57,021 nucleotides of DNA from Myxococcales bacterium (GCA_030681895.1 JAUXRI010000161.1:1-57021); one strand, 5' to 3'; numbered from the stretch's first letter, positions 1-9,359 are shown. The notes: a model not told the origin generated them from the letters alone. Program-made: numbers and translations.

Positions 1-16
1 ACAGGCTTCAGCGAAG

Positions 17-1627
17 GTGGAATGGGCGACCCCTGACGGAACTGGGGGTACACTGCTCGACGAATCGATGGAGGAGCATCTCGACCCCGCAGTGTTTCAT
101 GGCTTCGTGTCCGGCTCCCTGACGCCGGCAGAGCGGGACGCTGCGCTCGTTCACCTCGACGGCTGCACCCGGTGCCGCCAGCTCTTGTCGGCGCTCGCGA
201 GCGACGAAGGCGCAGACTCGTCGGTGACGCTCGATGGCTCAGGTGACGGCGCCACGAACCAGACGGTCGATCTCCGCAAGGCCGGAGGCACCGAGCTGGT
301 GCCGCCGCTGCTGACGCCGAGCAGGAAGCGGGTGCACTTCGACGAGTCGACCGCCCCTGACGCCCGGCCGCTGTTGCCGACCGAAGAGAGCGTCTCGGTT
401 CGACGGCAGGTGCCGCTGCAGGTCGAGAACCTGCCAATCCCCTCCGACCGGCTCGTCGGCCAGAAGCTCGGCGACTACCTGGTGCAGGAGCTGCTCGCCA
501 AAGGCGGCATGGGCGCGGTCTATCGCGGGGTGCAGCCGCTGATCGGCAAGCAGGTCGCGATCAAGGTGCTCCTCAACCCGGGCCCGGCCGAGCTCAACTA
601 CGCGCAGCGCATGTTGGAAGAGGCGCGCACCGTCAACGCCATCGGGCACCCGAACATCATCGACATCTTCAACTTCGGGGAGCTGCCCGACGGCCGGCCG
701 TTCCTGGTGATGGAGTACCTCGACGGCATGTCGGTGAGTCAGTGGGTGCGGGCGCGCACCGAGTCGGAGCCGCCGACCGCCCGGGTGATCGCCATTCTCG
801 ATCAGATCTGCGCGGCGCTCGAAGCGGTGCATCTGGTCGGCGTGGTGCACCGCGATCTGAAGCCCGCGAACGTGATGCTGATGAACCTCGCGGCGCCGGA
901 GCCCCGCGTGAAGGTGCTCGACTTCGGCTTCGCCAAGAGCGGCGACAGCACGCTGCGAACGTCACCCGACATGGTGCTGGGAACGCCGGGCTACATGTCG
1001 CCCGAGCAGATTCAGGCGATCGCCGCGACGCCGCAGAGCGACCTCTACTCGCTCGGGCTGATGGCGTACTTCATGCTCACCGGGCTCGACGCCTATTACG
1101 ACAAGAGCCCGATCGCCGTATTGCAGATGCAGCTGGCGCGGGAGCCGTCGTCCATCCGCGGGCGCCCGGGCATTCCCGACGACCTGGCGCAGCTGGTGGC
1201 CGACCTCACCCGCATCTCGCCGGAGCTGCGACCGAAGTCGGCGCGCGCGGTACGTGAACGGCTCACCGCGATCGTCACGGGCGCGCCGCCACCGTCGATG
1301 GCCAACTCCGAGGTCATCACCCAGAAGGAAGCCCACAGCCCGGCGCCGCCCCGAGCGGCGAAGGAGGCGAGCACGCTCAAGCCGGTGAAGCCGGCTCCGG
1401 CCTTCGACGTGGGGAAGACGGACGTCGAAGACGTCGCGCGCACCGAGCCAGAGCGTCTGGCGGGAGGCGCGCGTCGCCCCTCTGCCCTCGAAGACGCGAT
1501 CGATGGCGCGATGCACGACCTCTCGAAGTCGCAGGTGCGCTCGGTTCGAAGCAGCAAATTGCCGTGGCTCGTCGCCATCGTCGCCGCGGTCGCGTTGGGG
1601 CTCGGGACCTGGCTGATCCTGCGGTGA
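17..1627 (+). CDS. Ser/Thr protein kinase with N-terminal zinc-finger and C-terminal membrane anchor
   Basis: A eukaryotic-type kinase that probably signals from the inner membrane. Residues about 46-53 read H-x3-C-x2-C, as in the zf-HC2 finger of anti-sigma factors. The kinase domain spans about 152-425: glycine loop AKGGMGAVY, catalytic Lys183 in VAIKVL, HRDLKPAN near residue 278, DFG near 301, then GTPGYMSPEQ. After a Pro/Ala/Lys-rich linker one hydrophobic helix (about 515-535) ends the protein, which places the kinase on the cytoplasmic side. A GTG at base 17 opens the frame, but no stop lies between the window edge and it, so the true start could be further upstream; the ATG at base 68 is another option. 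It is convergent with a sigma-factor gene only two bases away. Confidence 0.9.
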   Translation: MEWATPDGTGGTLLDESMEEHLDPAVFHGFVSGSLTPAERDAALVHLDGCTRCRQLLSALASDEGADSSVTLDGSGDGATNQTVDLRKAGGTELVPPLLTPSRKRVHFDESTAPDARPLLPTEESVSVRRQVPLQVENLPIPSDRLVGQKLGDYLVQELLAKGGMGAVYRGVQPLIGKQVAIKVLLNPGPAELNYAQRMLEEARTVNAIGHPNIIDIFNFGELPDGRPFLVMEYLDGMSVSQWVRARTESEPPTARVIAILDQICAALEAVHLVGVVHRDLKPANVMLMNLAAPEPRVKVLDFGFAKSGDSTLRTSPDMVLGTPGYMSPEQIQAIAATPQSDLYSLGLMAYFMLTGLDAYYDKSPIAVLQMQLAREPSSIRGRPGIPDDLAQLVADLTRISPELRPKSARAVRERLTAIVTGAPPPSMANSEVITQKEAHSPAPPRAAKEASTLKPVKPAPAFDVGKTDVEDVARTEPERLAGGARRPSALEDAIDGAMHDLSKSQVRSVRSSKLPWLVAIVAAVALGLGTWLILR

Positions 1628-1629
1628 CG

Positions 1630-2421
1630 TCAGCCCAGCTCGTCGCGGCGCAGCACCTGACTCAGGCGCAGCGAGATCGACTGGGCGACCTCTCCGACGA
1701 GTGAGTCGACGTCACTCCGCCCGAGCCGGGCCTGCTTCTCGAGCTGCGTGCGCATGGCCGCCATGATCGTCGCCTGCGCCGCCTCGATCCACCGCTGGGC
1801 CGTGGTGCGGTGCACCTGGAACATGCGGCCCAGCTCTTCGGTCGAGACGCCGTCGACGAAGCGCATGCGCAGCAGCGTGCGCTCCTTCGGCTGGAGCAGC
1901 GCGAGCGCGTCACGCAAGGCATCAGAGACCAGCTTGGTGTCCTTCTTCGAGCGGGCGTTGGCCTCGGGCGTACGCTCGTTGCCCGCGAGGTGCGCGAAGG
2001 CCTCGATGTCTTCCGCCGGCGCCTGGCCCATGCCGCGCGTCGCCTGGAGCAGCTCGAGCTTGGTCGCCGTCCACAGCCAGCTCTTGAGCTTGCCGCGGCC
2101 ATCGTAGGTCGACAGCCGCGCCACTTTGCCCTGCGGCGCCACCAGCAGCCGGGTGCGCACGCGCTGCGCCAGCTCCGACGGCTCGATGGCTCGCCCGGCC
2201 GCGCGGCGAGACAGCCCTTCGATCAGCTCGTCGATCTCCACCAGCGCGGCCGAGTTGCCCTGGAGCACGGCCCACACGAACGCGAGATCTGCCGGCACGA
2301 TCTCGATCGTCTCGTTGCGGCTCCGCGCGTGAACCCACTTGAGGCACGCAGCCCTCGCTGCGGGGGCGGTGATGGCGAAAGTCTGGAGCTGACGGTCGAC
2401 GGTGTCGGCGAGGGTCACCAC
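1630..2421 (-). CDS. Sigma-70 family RNA polymerase sigma factor (Myxococcales type)
   Basis: A 263-residue sigma-70-like protein. The C-terminal part (about 175-230) has the region-4 helix-turn-helix layout: a run ending in LQPKERTLLRMRFVDGVST, then ELGRMFQVHRTTAQRWIEAA as recognition helix. The middle part (about 95-135, with GRGKLKSWLWTATKLELLQ) resembles region 2. The N-terminus is longer than in ordinary ECF factors, as in the family described only from Myxococcales. The start is GTG GTG at 2421. It lies tail to tail with a zinc-finger kinase, which suggests but does not prove a joint regulatory circuit. No separate anti-sigma gene is seen next to it. Confidence 0.85.
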   Translation of the reverse strand: MVTLADTVDRQLQTFAITAPAARAACLKWVHARSRNETIEIVPADLAFVWAVLQGNSAALVEIDELIEGLSRRAAGRAIEPSELAQRVRTRLLVAPQGKVARLSTYDGRGKLKSWLWTATKLELLQATRGMGQAPAEDIEAFAHLAGNERTPEANARSKKDTKLVSDALRDALALLQPKERTLLRMRFVDGVSTEELGRMFQVHRTTAQRWIEAAQATIMAAMRTQLEKQARLGRSDVDSLVGEVAQSISLRLSQVLRRDELG

Positions 2422-2484
2422 AGGTGTCTACCACGGGTTTTCACGGTCACCCTGCGCGAGGCTTTTGACTACCCTCTCCAGCCG

Positions 2485-4020
2485 ATGCACTTCTTCGAGA
2501 CGTTGGCTGCCGAGGCGGTCGAGGCCCACACCCCGTGGATCCTGGGGACCCTGCTCGTCGCGGTGCCGTTGATTCGCCGCTTCGCGCAAGACAGGCCACG
2601 GCTTCGCGCGGTGGTGGTGTTCGCCTTCCTGCACGTCATCACGCTCTTCGTCTCGGCGGGCTTCGACGCGGCGGGCAGCGAGTTTCACGATCTCTTCCGC
2701 ATGCCGTCCTGGGTGTTCGGCGCGGTGTCGTTCGTCGGCGTGACGGCGACGCTCTTGTTCTCGGTGGTGTTGCCCCGGGTGAAGCTGGCGGTGCCGCAGA
2801 TCGTCCAGGACGTCGCGGTGGCGCTCCTCTCGGTGGTGGCGGCGGTGTCGGTCGCCGGCCGCGCGGGCGTCAACCTCTCGGGCCTCATCGCGACCAGCGC
2901 GGTGCTGACGGCGGTGCTGGGGTTCTCGTTGCAAGACACCATCGCCAACCTCGCGGGAGGCCTGGGCCTCCAGACCGACAACTCCATCGAGGTCGGCGAC
3001 TGGATTCGTATCGGCACCCAGCCCAGCGATCTCAACGGGCGCGTGGTGAGCATTCGCTGGCGCTACACGGCCATCGAGACCCGCAACTGGGAGACGGTGC
3101 TGGTGCCCAACCGGGTGCTGATGAACTCGTCGGTGATGGTGTTGGGGCGCCGCGGCGGCCAGCCTCGCCAGTGGCGCCGGTGGGTGTACTTCCACGTCGA
3201 CTTCCGCTCTCAGCCCGGCGACGTGATTCAGGTGGTTCAGGCGGCGGTGCGGGGCGCGAAGATCGACGGGCTGGCGACGGAGCCGCCGCCCAACTGCGTG
3301 ATGATGGACATGGCCGAGTCGTACGGCCGCTACGCGGTGCGCTACTGGCTGACCGAGCTCGCGGCCGACGACCCGACGGACAGCGAAGTGCGTCAGGTGA
3401 TCTACTTCGCGCTGGAGCGGGCCGGCATGAAGCCCGCCCTCCCGGCGCACGCGGTGTTCCTGACGCAGGAGACGGAAGATCGCGCGGCGAGCAAGAGCCA
3501 GAAGCAGCTCGCGCGCCGGCGGAAGGTGCTCGAGGTGCTCCCGATCTTCGCCCCGCTATCCGAAGAAGAGAAAGAGCAGCTCGCCAGCAGCATGAAGTAC
3601 GCGCCCTTCGCGCGGGGCGAGGTGATCACGAAGCAGGGCGCCGATGCGCACTGGCTGTACCTGCTCGAAGAGGGCCGGGCGAGCGTGAGGGTCAGCGACG
3701 GCGTCACGGAGAAAGAGGTCGCCCAGCTGACCGACGGCTCGTACTTCGGAGAGATGTCGCTGCTGACCGGAGAGCCGCGCTCCGCGACGGTGGTGGCCGA
3801 GACCGACCTCGAGTGTTTCCGCCTCGACAAGGCCGCGTTCCAGAGCGTCATCCAGCAGCGCCCCGAGGTGATGAAGGAAGTCGCCGCGCTCCTCGCCAGC
3901 CGCCGCGTCACCCTCGCCGCTGCGCGTGAAGGGCTCGACGCCGAGACCGCGCGCGCGCGGCGCAAGTCCGACGAGGTCGCCCTGCTCGATCGCATGATGC
4001 GGTTCTTCGGAATCGACTGA
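2485..4020 (+). CDS. MscS-family mechanosensitive channel fused to a cyclic-nucleotide-binding domain
   Basis: A 511-residue membrane channel. Four hydrophobic segments (about 18-32, 42-60, 77-97, 104-125) lead into the pore-lining MscS helix (about 130-165, with ATSAVLTAVLGFSLQDTIAN) and the MscS beta domain (EVGDWIRIG onwards). Residues about 350-470 form a cyclic-nucleotide-binding domain (FAPLSEEEKEQL, then the phosphate-binding cassette GEMSLLTGEPRSATV). This architecture is known from bacterial cyclic-nucleotide-gated MscS-like channels, so cAMP or cGMP may gate or modulate it. The frame is open further upstream across the sigma gene, but ATG 2485 is the first start that gives a channel-like N-terminus. 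No clear Shine-Dalgarno precedes it. Confidence 0.9.
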   Translation: MHFFETLAAEAVEAHTPWILGTLLVAVPLIRRFAQDRPRLRAVVVFAFLHVITLFVSAGFDAAGSEFHDLFRMPSWVFGAVSFVGVTATLLFSVVLPRVKLAVPQIVQDVAVALLSVVAAVSVAGRAGVNLSGLIATSAVLTAVLGFSLQDTIANLAGGLGLQTDNSIEVGDWIRIGTQPSDLNGRVVSIRWRYTAIETRNWETVLVPNRVLMNSSVMVLGRRGGQPRQWRRWVYFHVDFRSQPGDVIQVVQAAVRGAKIDGLATEPPPNCVMMDMAESYGRYAVRYWLTELAADDPTDSEVRQVIYFALERAGMKPALPAHAVFLTQETEDRAASKSQKQLARRRKVLEVLPIFAPLSEEEKEQLASSMKYAPFARGEVITKQGADAHWLYLLEEGRASVRVSDGVTEKEVAQLTDGSYFGEMSLLTGEPRSATVVAETDLECFRLDKAAFQSVIQQRPEVMKEVAALLASRRVTLAAAREGLDAETARARRKSDEVALLDRMMRFFGID

Positions 4021-4023
4021 CCG

Positions 4024-5007
4024 TCAGCCGCCGATGAGCTGCTCGACCAGCTTGAGCTGCTCCGTCGTCCCCAGCACCAGCAGGTGATCTCCGGACGCGA
4101 GCTGAAGATCACCACGCGGGTTCGGCATCGGTTGACCGTCACGCACCACTGCCAGCACCGTCGCGCCGCTGCGGGCGCGGACCTGCAGCGACTCGATGCT
4201 CTTCCCGCCGTTCACCACCACCACGTCGTCGATGTTGAGCGCCTTGTTGCCCGAGGTGAGCGCCGTCTCGAGAAAGTCGACCACGCGGGGATTCAACATC
4301 ACGTGTGCCAGGCGGCGGCCGCCAGTCGCGTAGGGGCTGATGGCGCGGTTGGCCCCGGCGCGGATGAGCTTGGGCACCGAGGCGTCATCGACGGCGCGGC
4401 TGGCGATCAGCAGGTCGGCGTTCAGCAGCCGCGCGCTCAAGATGACGTAGAGGTTCGTGGCGTCGCTCGAGGTGGTGACGATCAGCCCCTTGGCGCGCTT
4501 GACGCCCGCGGCGATCAGCGCCGTGTCCTCCGTGGCGTCTGCCTGCACGTACGGGCACTTCATCGCCTCGCAGAACGCGGGCACCTGGGGCCCCGGGTCG
4601 ACCACCACGAACGACACGCCAGACTCGGTGAGCTCAGCGGCCGCCTCGCGCCCGACCCGCCCGATGCCCGCGAGGATGAAGTGGCCCTTCAGGTCGTCGA
4701 TGGTCTTCTGCATCTTGCGTCTCCGTCGCGCCACGCGAACCTGCTCGCTCGAGGCGTAATCGAGCAACACCGTGAAGGTGTAGAAGAGGCTGCCGATGCC
4801 GGTGCCGGCGATGCCCATCGTCAACACGCGCCCGGCGCTGTCGAGCGGGTACACCTCGGCGAAGCCGATGGTGGTGATGGTGGTGAACGTCATGAAGAGG
4901 GCGTCGAGCAGCGTGGCGTGGTGATCGGCCCAGATGAGGCGGTACCCCACCGCGCCGACGAGGTGTGTCAGCACCAACAGCACTGCCGGCACTCGCAGGC
5001 GCTCCAC
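4024..5007 (-). CDS. Two-helix K+ channel with RCK (TrkA-N/TrkA-C) domains
   Basis: A 327-residue ligand-gated potassium channel of the TrkA-N ion-channel type. Two membrane helices (about 5-25 and 60-85) flank a pore loop with the filter TTITTIGFAEVYP. An RCK-N Rossmann domain follows (about 105-220, GxGxxG as GIGRVG), then an RCK-C domain (about 245-325, ending in DHLLVLGTTEQL). The canonical filter TVGYGD is altered to TIGFAE, with Ala in place of the second Gly. The start is GTG 5007. It is convergent with the MscS-CNB gene (3 bases apart) and divergent from a methyltransferase gene. Confidence 0.9.
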   Translation of the reverse strand: MERLRVPAVLLVLTHLVGAVGYRLIWADHHATLLDALFMTFTTITTIGFAEVYPLDSAGRVLTMGIAGTGIGSLFYTFTVLLDYASSEQVRVARRRRKMQKTIDDLKGHFILAGIGRVGREAAAELTESGVSFVVVDPGPQVPAFCEAMKCPYVQADATEDTALIAAGVKRAKGLIVTTSSDATNLYVILSARLLNADLLIASRAVDDASVPKLIRAGANRAISPYATGGRRLAHVMLNPRVVDFLETALTSGNKALNIDDVVVVNGGKSIESLQVRARSGATVLAVVRDGQPMPNPRGDLQLASGDHLLVLGTTEQLKLVEQLIGG

Positions 5008-5153
5008 CAGCTGCCGACGTTCCGGGGTGATCAGCGCTGTACTCAGAGAGCGGCTCCACGACGCATGCCAATATCGTCGGGCAGGATCCGCGCCTCCGCA
5101 AAGACCTGACCAGGGCTTGCGACAGGCGTGGGCTTCATGCTTCGAGGGTCGGC

Positions 5154-5984
5154 GTGCCAGGCGTGATTCGACCAGCGCGACGACCGAGCGGGTGGGTGCC
5201 GCCGGGCCCGCTGCCCGCAGGCGCTGGTGACCGCGCCGACCTCGCGCCGCAGGCCGACGAAGACCTCTGCTACCTCTCGGGCGAGTGGCGGTTGTTTCAG
5301 AAGCTGCACGGCCATCGCTGGAGCCTCGACGATCTCGTCACGGCGTGGGTCGCGGCGCGGCACCTCGGTGGCGCCGGTCAGGCGCTCGACCTCGGCTGTG
5401 GCCTCGGCAGCGTGTTGTTGATGGTGGCGTGGAAGGCGCAGCAGACCCGCGTGACCGGGGTCGAGGCGCAGCCCGAGCGCGCGTCGATGGCCCGCCGCTC
5501 GATCGCGTTCAACGGGGTCGAATCGCGGTGCGAGGTGCTCGACGGCGATCTGCGCGGACTCGACGTGGGGCCGAACTTCGCGCTGGTGACGGGCACCCCT
5601 CCATACTTCCCGCGCGGCACGGGGACCGAGGCCGACGCCGATCACGTCAGCGCCTGCCGCTTCGAGCATCGCGGGGGCGTCGAGGCGTACCTGGCCGCAG
5701 CCGAGCGCCACGTCAGCGCCGATGGCGTCTTCGTGATGTGCGCCGCGACGCTGGAGGACGACCGCGTTCGGGCGATGGCGTCGTCGCTCCACGCGCGTGG
5801 GCTGCTGCACGTCGTGCCTCGTGAGGGAAAAGCCCCGCTCGTCAGCGTGTGGACGTTCACGCGAGCACCGGGCCTCTGTGCAACCGAAGCGCTCGTCGTT
5901 CGCGACGCCACGGGCCAGTGGACACCCGCCTTCCGAGACGTGCGCAGTGAGATGGGCCTTCCGCCGACGCCGCCGCGTCCGTAG
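5154..5984 (+). CDS. SAM-dependent methyltransferase, TrmN6/YfiC-like
   Basis: A 276-residue class I methyltransferase. The SAM-binding motif I is LDLGCGLGSVLLM (about 81-93), the acidic motif II end is VTGVEAQPE, and the catalytic NPPY-type motif appears as TPPYF near residue 146. A GEWRLFQKLHGHRWSLDDL-type segment ahead of motif I is characteristic of enzymes that methylate N6 of adenine 37 in tRNA1(Val) (TrmN6). The substrate is inferred from this resemblance; other N6-adenine or protein methyltransferases use the same motif. The chosen start is GTG 5154. The upstream neighbour is divergent, so the gene has its own 146-base promoter space. Confidence 0.8.
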   Translation: MPGVIRPARRPSGWVPPGPLPAGAGDRADLAPQADEDLCYLSGEWRLFQKLHGHRWSLDDLVTAWVAARHLGGAGQALDLGCGLGSVLLMVAWKAQQTRVTGVEAQPERASMARRSIAFNGVESRCEVLDGDLRGLDVGPNFALVTGTPPYFPRGTGTEADADHVSACRFEHRGGVEAYLAAAERHVSADGVFVMCAATLEDDRVRAMASSLHARGLLHVVPREGKAPLVSVWTFTRAPGLCATEALVVRDATGQWTPAFRDVRSEMGLPPTPPRP

Positions 5985-6186
5985 CGCGGTCACCCGATCG
6001 TCACGTCGACGCTGGGCCGCAGGCGCACCGTCAGCAGGCGGTCCTTGAACTCGACCTCTGCCTTCTCCTGCTCGACGCCGGTTTGGACGATGAGAGGCGC
6101 AGGTACGTCAGTGTCGGGAAGGTCGTGAAAGTTCTTTCGCGATCAGCCGGGGCCAACGGGGCGCAGGTTCGCTAGAAGCATCGGTC

Positions 6187-7056
6187 GTGGCCGAGCAGAC
6201 GATCCTCGACGGAAAGTACCGGCTCGTGCGGCCGGCCGGCACCGGCGGCACGGCGCGCGTTTTCCTCGCGGAAGACACGAAAACCGGTGAGCGGGTGGCG
6301 GTGAAGGTGCTGCGCCGCGAGCTGCTCGACGACAGCGACATGCGGGCCCGCTTCCAGCGTGAGGCCTCGCTGCTCTGGCAGATCGATCACCCCGGCATCG
6401 TGAAGCTGCTCAAGTTCGAGGAGCGGGCGAAGGAAGGCCTGTTGCTGGTCCTCGAGTGGATCGACGGGGTGAGGCTCGACGAGCTCATCGCGCGTGAGCA
6501 GCTCTCCGGAGCGGTTCGCGTGGAGCTGCTGGCCCAGCTCGCTTCGGCGCTCGGCGCGATTCACCAGAACGGCATCGCCCACCGCGACGTGAAGCCCGAC
6601 AACGCGATGGTCACCGGCTGGCCCGACGCGCCGCGCGTGAAGCTGCTCGACTTCGGCATCGCCCGCTTCACCGACCCGAAAGAGGCGGCGCTGATGTTCC
6701 AGACGAACATCAACAAGGTTGGCGGCACGCCGTCGTACGTCTCTCCCGAGCAGGCGATGGGCCGCGCCGTCACCGCCGCGTCCGACGTCTACAGCCTCGG
6801 CATCGTCGGGTACCTGCTGCTGTCGGGCTCGCTGCCGTTCAAGGGTGGGCACTTCGACGTGCTCTCGGCCCACCTCAACGATCCGCCGCCGCCGCTGGTG
6901 CCGATCGACGACGCGCTCGCCGGCCACCCTGCCCTCCAGGTCGTCGTGCAGTGCCTCGAGAAGAACCCGGCGAAGCGACCGGCCGATGGCGCTGCGGTCG
7001 AGGCGTTGCTGCGGGCCCCGAAGAAGAAGGGGCTGTGGCCGTTCACGCGGCCCTGA
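6187..7056 (+). CDS. Soluble Ser/Thr protein kinase
   Basis: A 289-residue kinase domain with almost nothing added: glycine loop PAGTGGTARVF, Lys in VAVKVL, HRDVKPDN, DFG in LLDFGIARF, GTPSYVSPEQ, and an end soon after the last helix (FTRP). No membrane segment is visible, so it acts in the cytoplasm. The start is GTG 6187; about 200 bases without a gene precede it and probably contain the promoter. It is the first of nine plus-strand genes with gaps of at most 26 bases, so it may be co-transcribed with the monooxygenase cluster. Its target is unknown. Confidence 0.92.
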   Translation: MAEQTILDGKYRLVRPAGTGGTARVFLAEDTKTGERVAVKVLRRELLDDSDMRARFQREASLLWQIDHPGIVKLLKFEERAKEGLLLVLEWIDGVRLDELIAREQLSGAVRVELLAQLASALGAIHQNGIAHRDVKPDNAMVTGWPDAPRVKLLDFGIARFTDPKEAALMFQTNINKVGGTPSYVSPEQAMGRAVTAASDVYSLGIVGYLLLSGSLPFKGGHFDVLSAHLNDPPPPLVPIDDALAGHPALQVVVQCLEKNPAKRPADGAAVEALLRAPKKKGLWPFTRP

Positions 7057-7061
7057 GCAGC

Positions 7062-8522
7062 ATGGAAGACGTCGACGTCCTCGTCATCGGCAGTGGGTTC
7101 GGCGGTCTCGGCGCCGGCGTCGAGCTGAAGCGTCGCGGTCACTCGTCCTTCGTCATTCTCGAGCAGGCCGACCGCGTCGGAGGCGTGTGGCGTGAGAACA
7201 CGTACCCGGGCTGCGCGTGCGACGTGCGCGTGCACCTGTACTCGTTCTCGTTCTTCCCGAACCCCGACTGGAGCCACTCGTATGCGCGCCAGCCTGAGAT
7301 CCTCACCTACCTCGAGAGGGTGGCGCGCACCTTCGGCCTGCTGCCACACCTGCGCTTCGGCCATCGCGTCGTCGAGACGAAGTGGAACGAGACGTCAGCC
7401 CGCTGGGACGTCAGCTGCGAGAACGGCGCCCGGTTCTCGGCGCGCTTCGTGATTGCAGGGCTGGGTGGGCTGAGTCGACCGGCGCTCCCCGACCTGCCCG
7501 GGCTCCCGACGTTCAAGGGCCCGGTCTTCCACTCGGCGCGATGGGATCATTCGGTCGAGGTCTCGAAGGCGCGCGTCGGCGTCATCGGCACCGGCGCCAG
7601 CGCGATTCAGTTCGTGCCCCACCTCGTCGAGCGCTCGCCGAAGGTCAGCCTGTTTCAGCGCACGCCTCCGTGGATCATGCCGAGGCACGACACGCCGATT
7701 GGGCCGGGGCTCCGCGCGCTGATGAAGGCCGTGCCCCTCGTGCAGCTGCTCTTCCGCTGGGCCCTGTACTGGCTGCACGAGTTGCGGGTGCCGGCGTTCG
7801 TGAAGGCCACCTGGCTGATGAAGGTGGCCCGCCTCGCCGCGCTCAAACACCTCGAGAACCAGGTCGCCGACCCGTCGCTGCGCGCGAAGCTGACGCCCGA
7901 CTACACACTGGGTTGCAAACGCGTACTCGTCTCGGACGACTTCTACCCCGCGGTCGCGAAGCCGAACTGCGAGGTGGTGACGACGCCCATCGACACCATC
8001 GTCGAGTCGGGGGTGAGGACGCGCGACGGCCAGGTGCACCCGTGTGACGTGCTGGTGTTCGGCACCGGTTTTCAGGTCACCGACATCGTGGGCCAGCTCT
8101 CGGTCATCGGTCGCAACGGCGCCTCGCTCGCCGACGTCTGGAGTCAGGGTGCAAAGGCCTGGTACGGCCTCGCGATTCACGGGTTCCCGAACTTCTTTCT
8201 GCTCACGGGCCCCAACACCGGCCTCGGCCACTCGTCGATGGTCTTCATGATCGAGTCGCAGCTCGCCTTCGTGATGAAGACGATCGACATCGTGCTCAAC
8301 ACGGGCGCGCGATGGTGGCAGGTGCGCGACGACGCCGAGGCGAGCTTTCACGCTGCCGTGCAGCGACGCCTGCAGCAGACCGTCTGGCTCAGCGGGTGCC
8401 GCAGTTGGTACCTCGACGAACGCGGGCAGAACGTCACCTTGTGGCCAGGCTTCACCTTCACCTTCCGCGCGGGGCTCTCGCGCTTCGACAAACGCCTGCA
8501 TCACCTCGAGGGAGTCTCCTAA
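7062..8522 (+). CDS. Flavin monooxygenase of Baeyer-Villiger type
   Basis: A 486-residue FAD- and NADPH-dependent monooxygenase. The FAD Rossmann motif GSGFGGLGAG lies near residue 9. The Baeyer-Villiger fingerprint F-x-G-x3-H-x3-W-D is present as FKGPVFHSARWD (about 152-163), and the NADPH Rossmann motif GTGASA follows near 177. Such enzymes insert oxygen next to a ketone and give an ester or lactone. Size and layout resemble mycobacterial MymA. ATG 7062 was chosen because it starts just before the FAD motif. The SDR gene begins directly after its stop and a hydrolase follows, which supports a catabolic or lipid-modifying pathway. The substrate is not known. Confidence 0.9.
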   Translation: MEDVDVLVIGSGFGGLGAGVELKRRGHSSFVILEQADRVGGVWRENTYPGCACDVRVHLYSFSFFPNPDWSHSYARQPEILTYLERVARTFGLLPHLRFGHRVVETKWNETSARWDVSCENGARFSARFVIAGLGGLSRPALPDLPGLPTFKGPVFHSARWDHSVEVSKARVGVIGTGASAIQFVPHLVERSPKVSLFQRTPPWIMPRHDTPIGPGLRALMKAVPLVQLLFRWALYWLHELRVPAFVKATWLMKVARLAALKHLENQVADPSLRAKLTPDYTLGCKRVLVSDDFYPAVAKPNCEVVTTPIDTIVESGVRTRDGQVHPCDVLVFGTGFQVTDIVGQLSVIGRNGASLADVWSQGAKAWYGLAIHGFPNFFLLTGPNTGLGHSSMVFMIESQLAFVMKTIDIVLNTGARWWQVRDDAEASFHAAVQRRLQQTVWLSGCRSWYLDERGQNVTLWPGFTFTFRAGLSRFDKRLHHLEGVS

Positions 8523-9359
8523 ATGAAGGCAGGACAGGTCGCCGTCATCACCGGCGCGGGGTCGGGCATCGGCCGGGCGCTCGCGCAGTTGCTGGACTCG
8601 CGGGGCTGCGAGCTCGTGCTGGCCGACGTGAACGCGAGCGGGCTCGACGAGACGCAGGCAGCCTTGAAGCGGAAGGCGACGATCCAGACGCTCGACGTCT
8701 CGAAGCGGGAACAAGTCGAGGCGCTCGCGGCCTCGGTGGAGCAGCAGCACGGGCACGTCGATCTCGTCGTCAACAACGCTGGCGTCACGGTTCACGACAC
8801 CGTCGAGCACGTCTCGTACGAAGACTTCGAGTGGGTGATGAACATCAACTTCTGGGGCGTGGTGTACGGCACCAAGGCGTTCCTGCCCGCGATGGTGAAA
8901 CGAAAGTCGGGCGTCATCGCGAACGTCTCGAGCATCTTCGGCATCGTCGGCTGGCCCCTGCAGAGCGCGTACAACGCGTCGAAGTTCGCGGTGCGTGGCT
9001 TCACCGAGGTGCTGTGGCGTGAACTGAAGGGCACTGGCGTTCGGGCGGTGACGATTCACCCTGGAGGCATCAAGACGAACATCGTCCGCTCGATGCGCTT
9101 CCGGCGCGGCTCGACCGACGGCGCCAACCACGACAGCACCACGCGACTGTTCGACAAGATGGCGAGGACGACGCCGGCCCAGTGCGCCGAGATCATCGTC
9201 GGGGGCCTGGAGCGCGGCGACAAGCGCATCCTCGTCGGAGCCGATGCAGTGATGCTCGATCGGCTGCAGCGAACCTCGCCCACCGGCTACCCCTCGGTGA
9301 TCGAGTACTTCGAGAAACGCGTCGAGGCCCGGCACGCGAAGAAGAAGAAGAGCACATGA
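8523..9359 (+). CDS. Short-chain dehydrogenase/reductase (SDR)
   Basis: A 278-residue NAD(P)-dependent oxidoreductase of the classical SDR type. The cofactor motif TGAGSGIGRA is at about 11-20, NNAG near 87, the catalytic Ser in NVSSIFG, and YNASK supplies the catalytic Tyr and Lys. A C-terminal extension (about 210-278) is typical of SadH-like members. It starts immediately after the monooxygenase stop codon and its end overlaps the next start by four bases, so expression is probably coupled. It could make the ketone used by the monooxygenase from an alcohol; this is inferred from gene order. Confidence 0.92.
   Translation: MKAGQVAVITGAGSGIGRALAQLLDSRGCELVLADVNASGLDETQAALKRKATIQTLDVSKREQVEALAASVEQQHGHVDLVVNNAGVTVHDTVEHVSYEDFEWVMNINFWGVVYGTKAFLPAMVKRKSGVIANVSSIFGIVGWPLQSAYNASKFAVRGFTEVLWRELKGTGVRAVTIHPGGIKTNIVRSMRFRRGSTDGANHDSTTRLFDKMARTTPAQCAEIIVGGLERGDKRILVGADAVMLDRLQRTSPTGYPSVIEYFEKRVEARHAKKKKST

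Noticed and set aside
5985..6150. A minus-strand frame that translates into a protein-like segment (LIVQTGVEQEKAEVEF)
   Set aside because: It is bounded by stops at both ends and has no ATG, GTG or TTG in the needed place; too short to call a gene or remnant.
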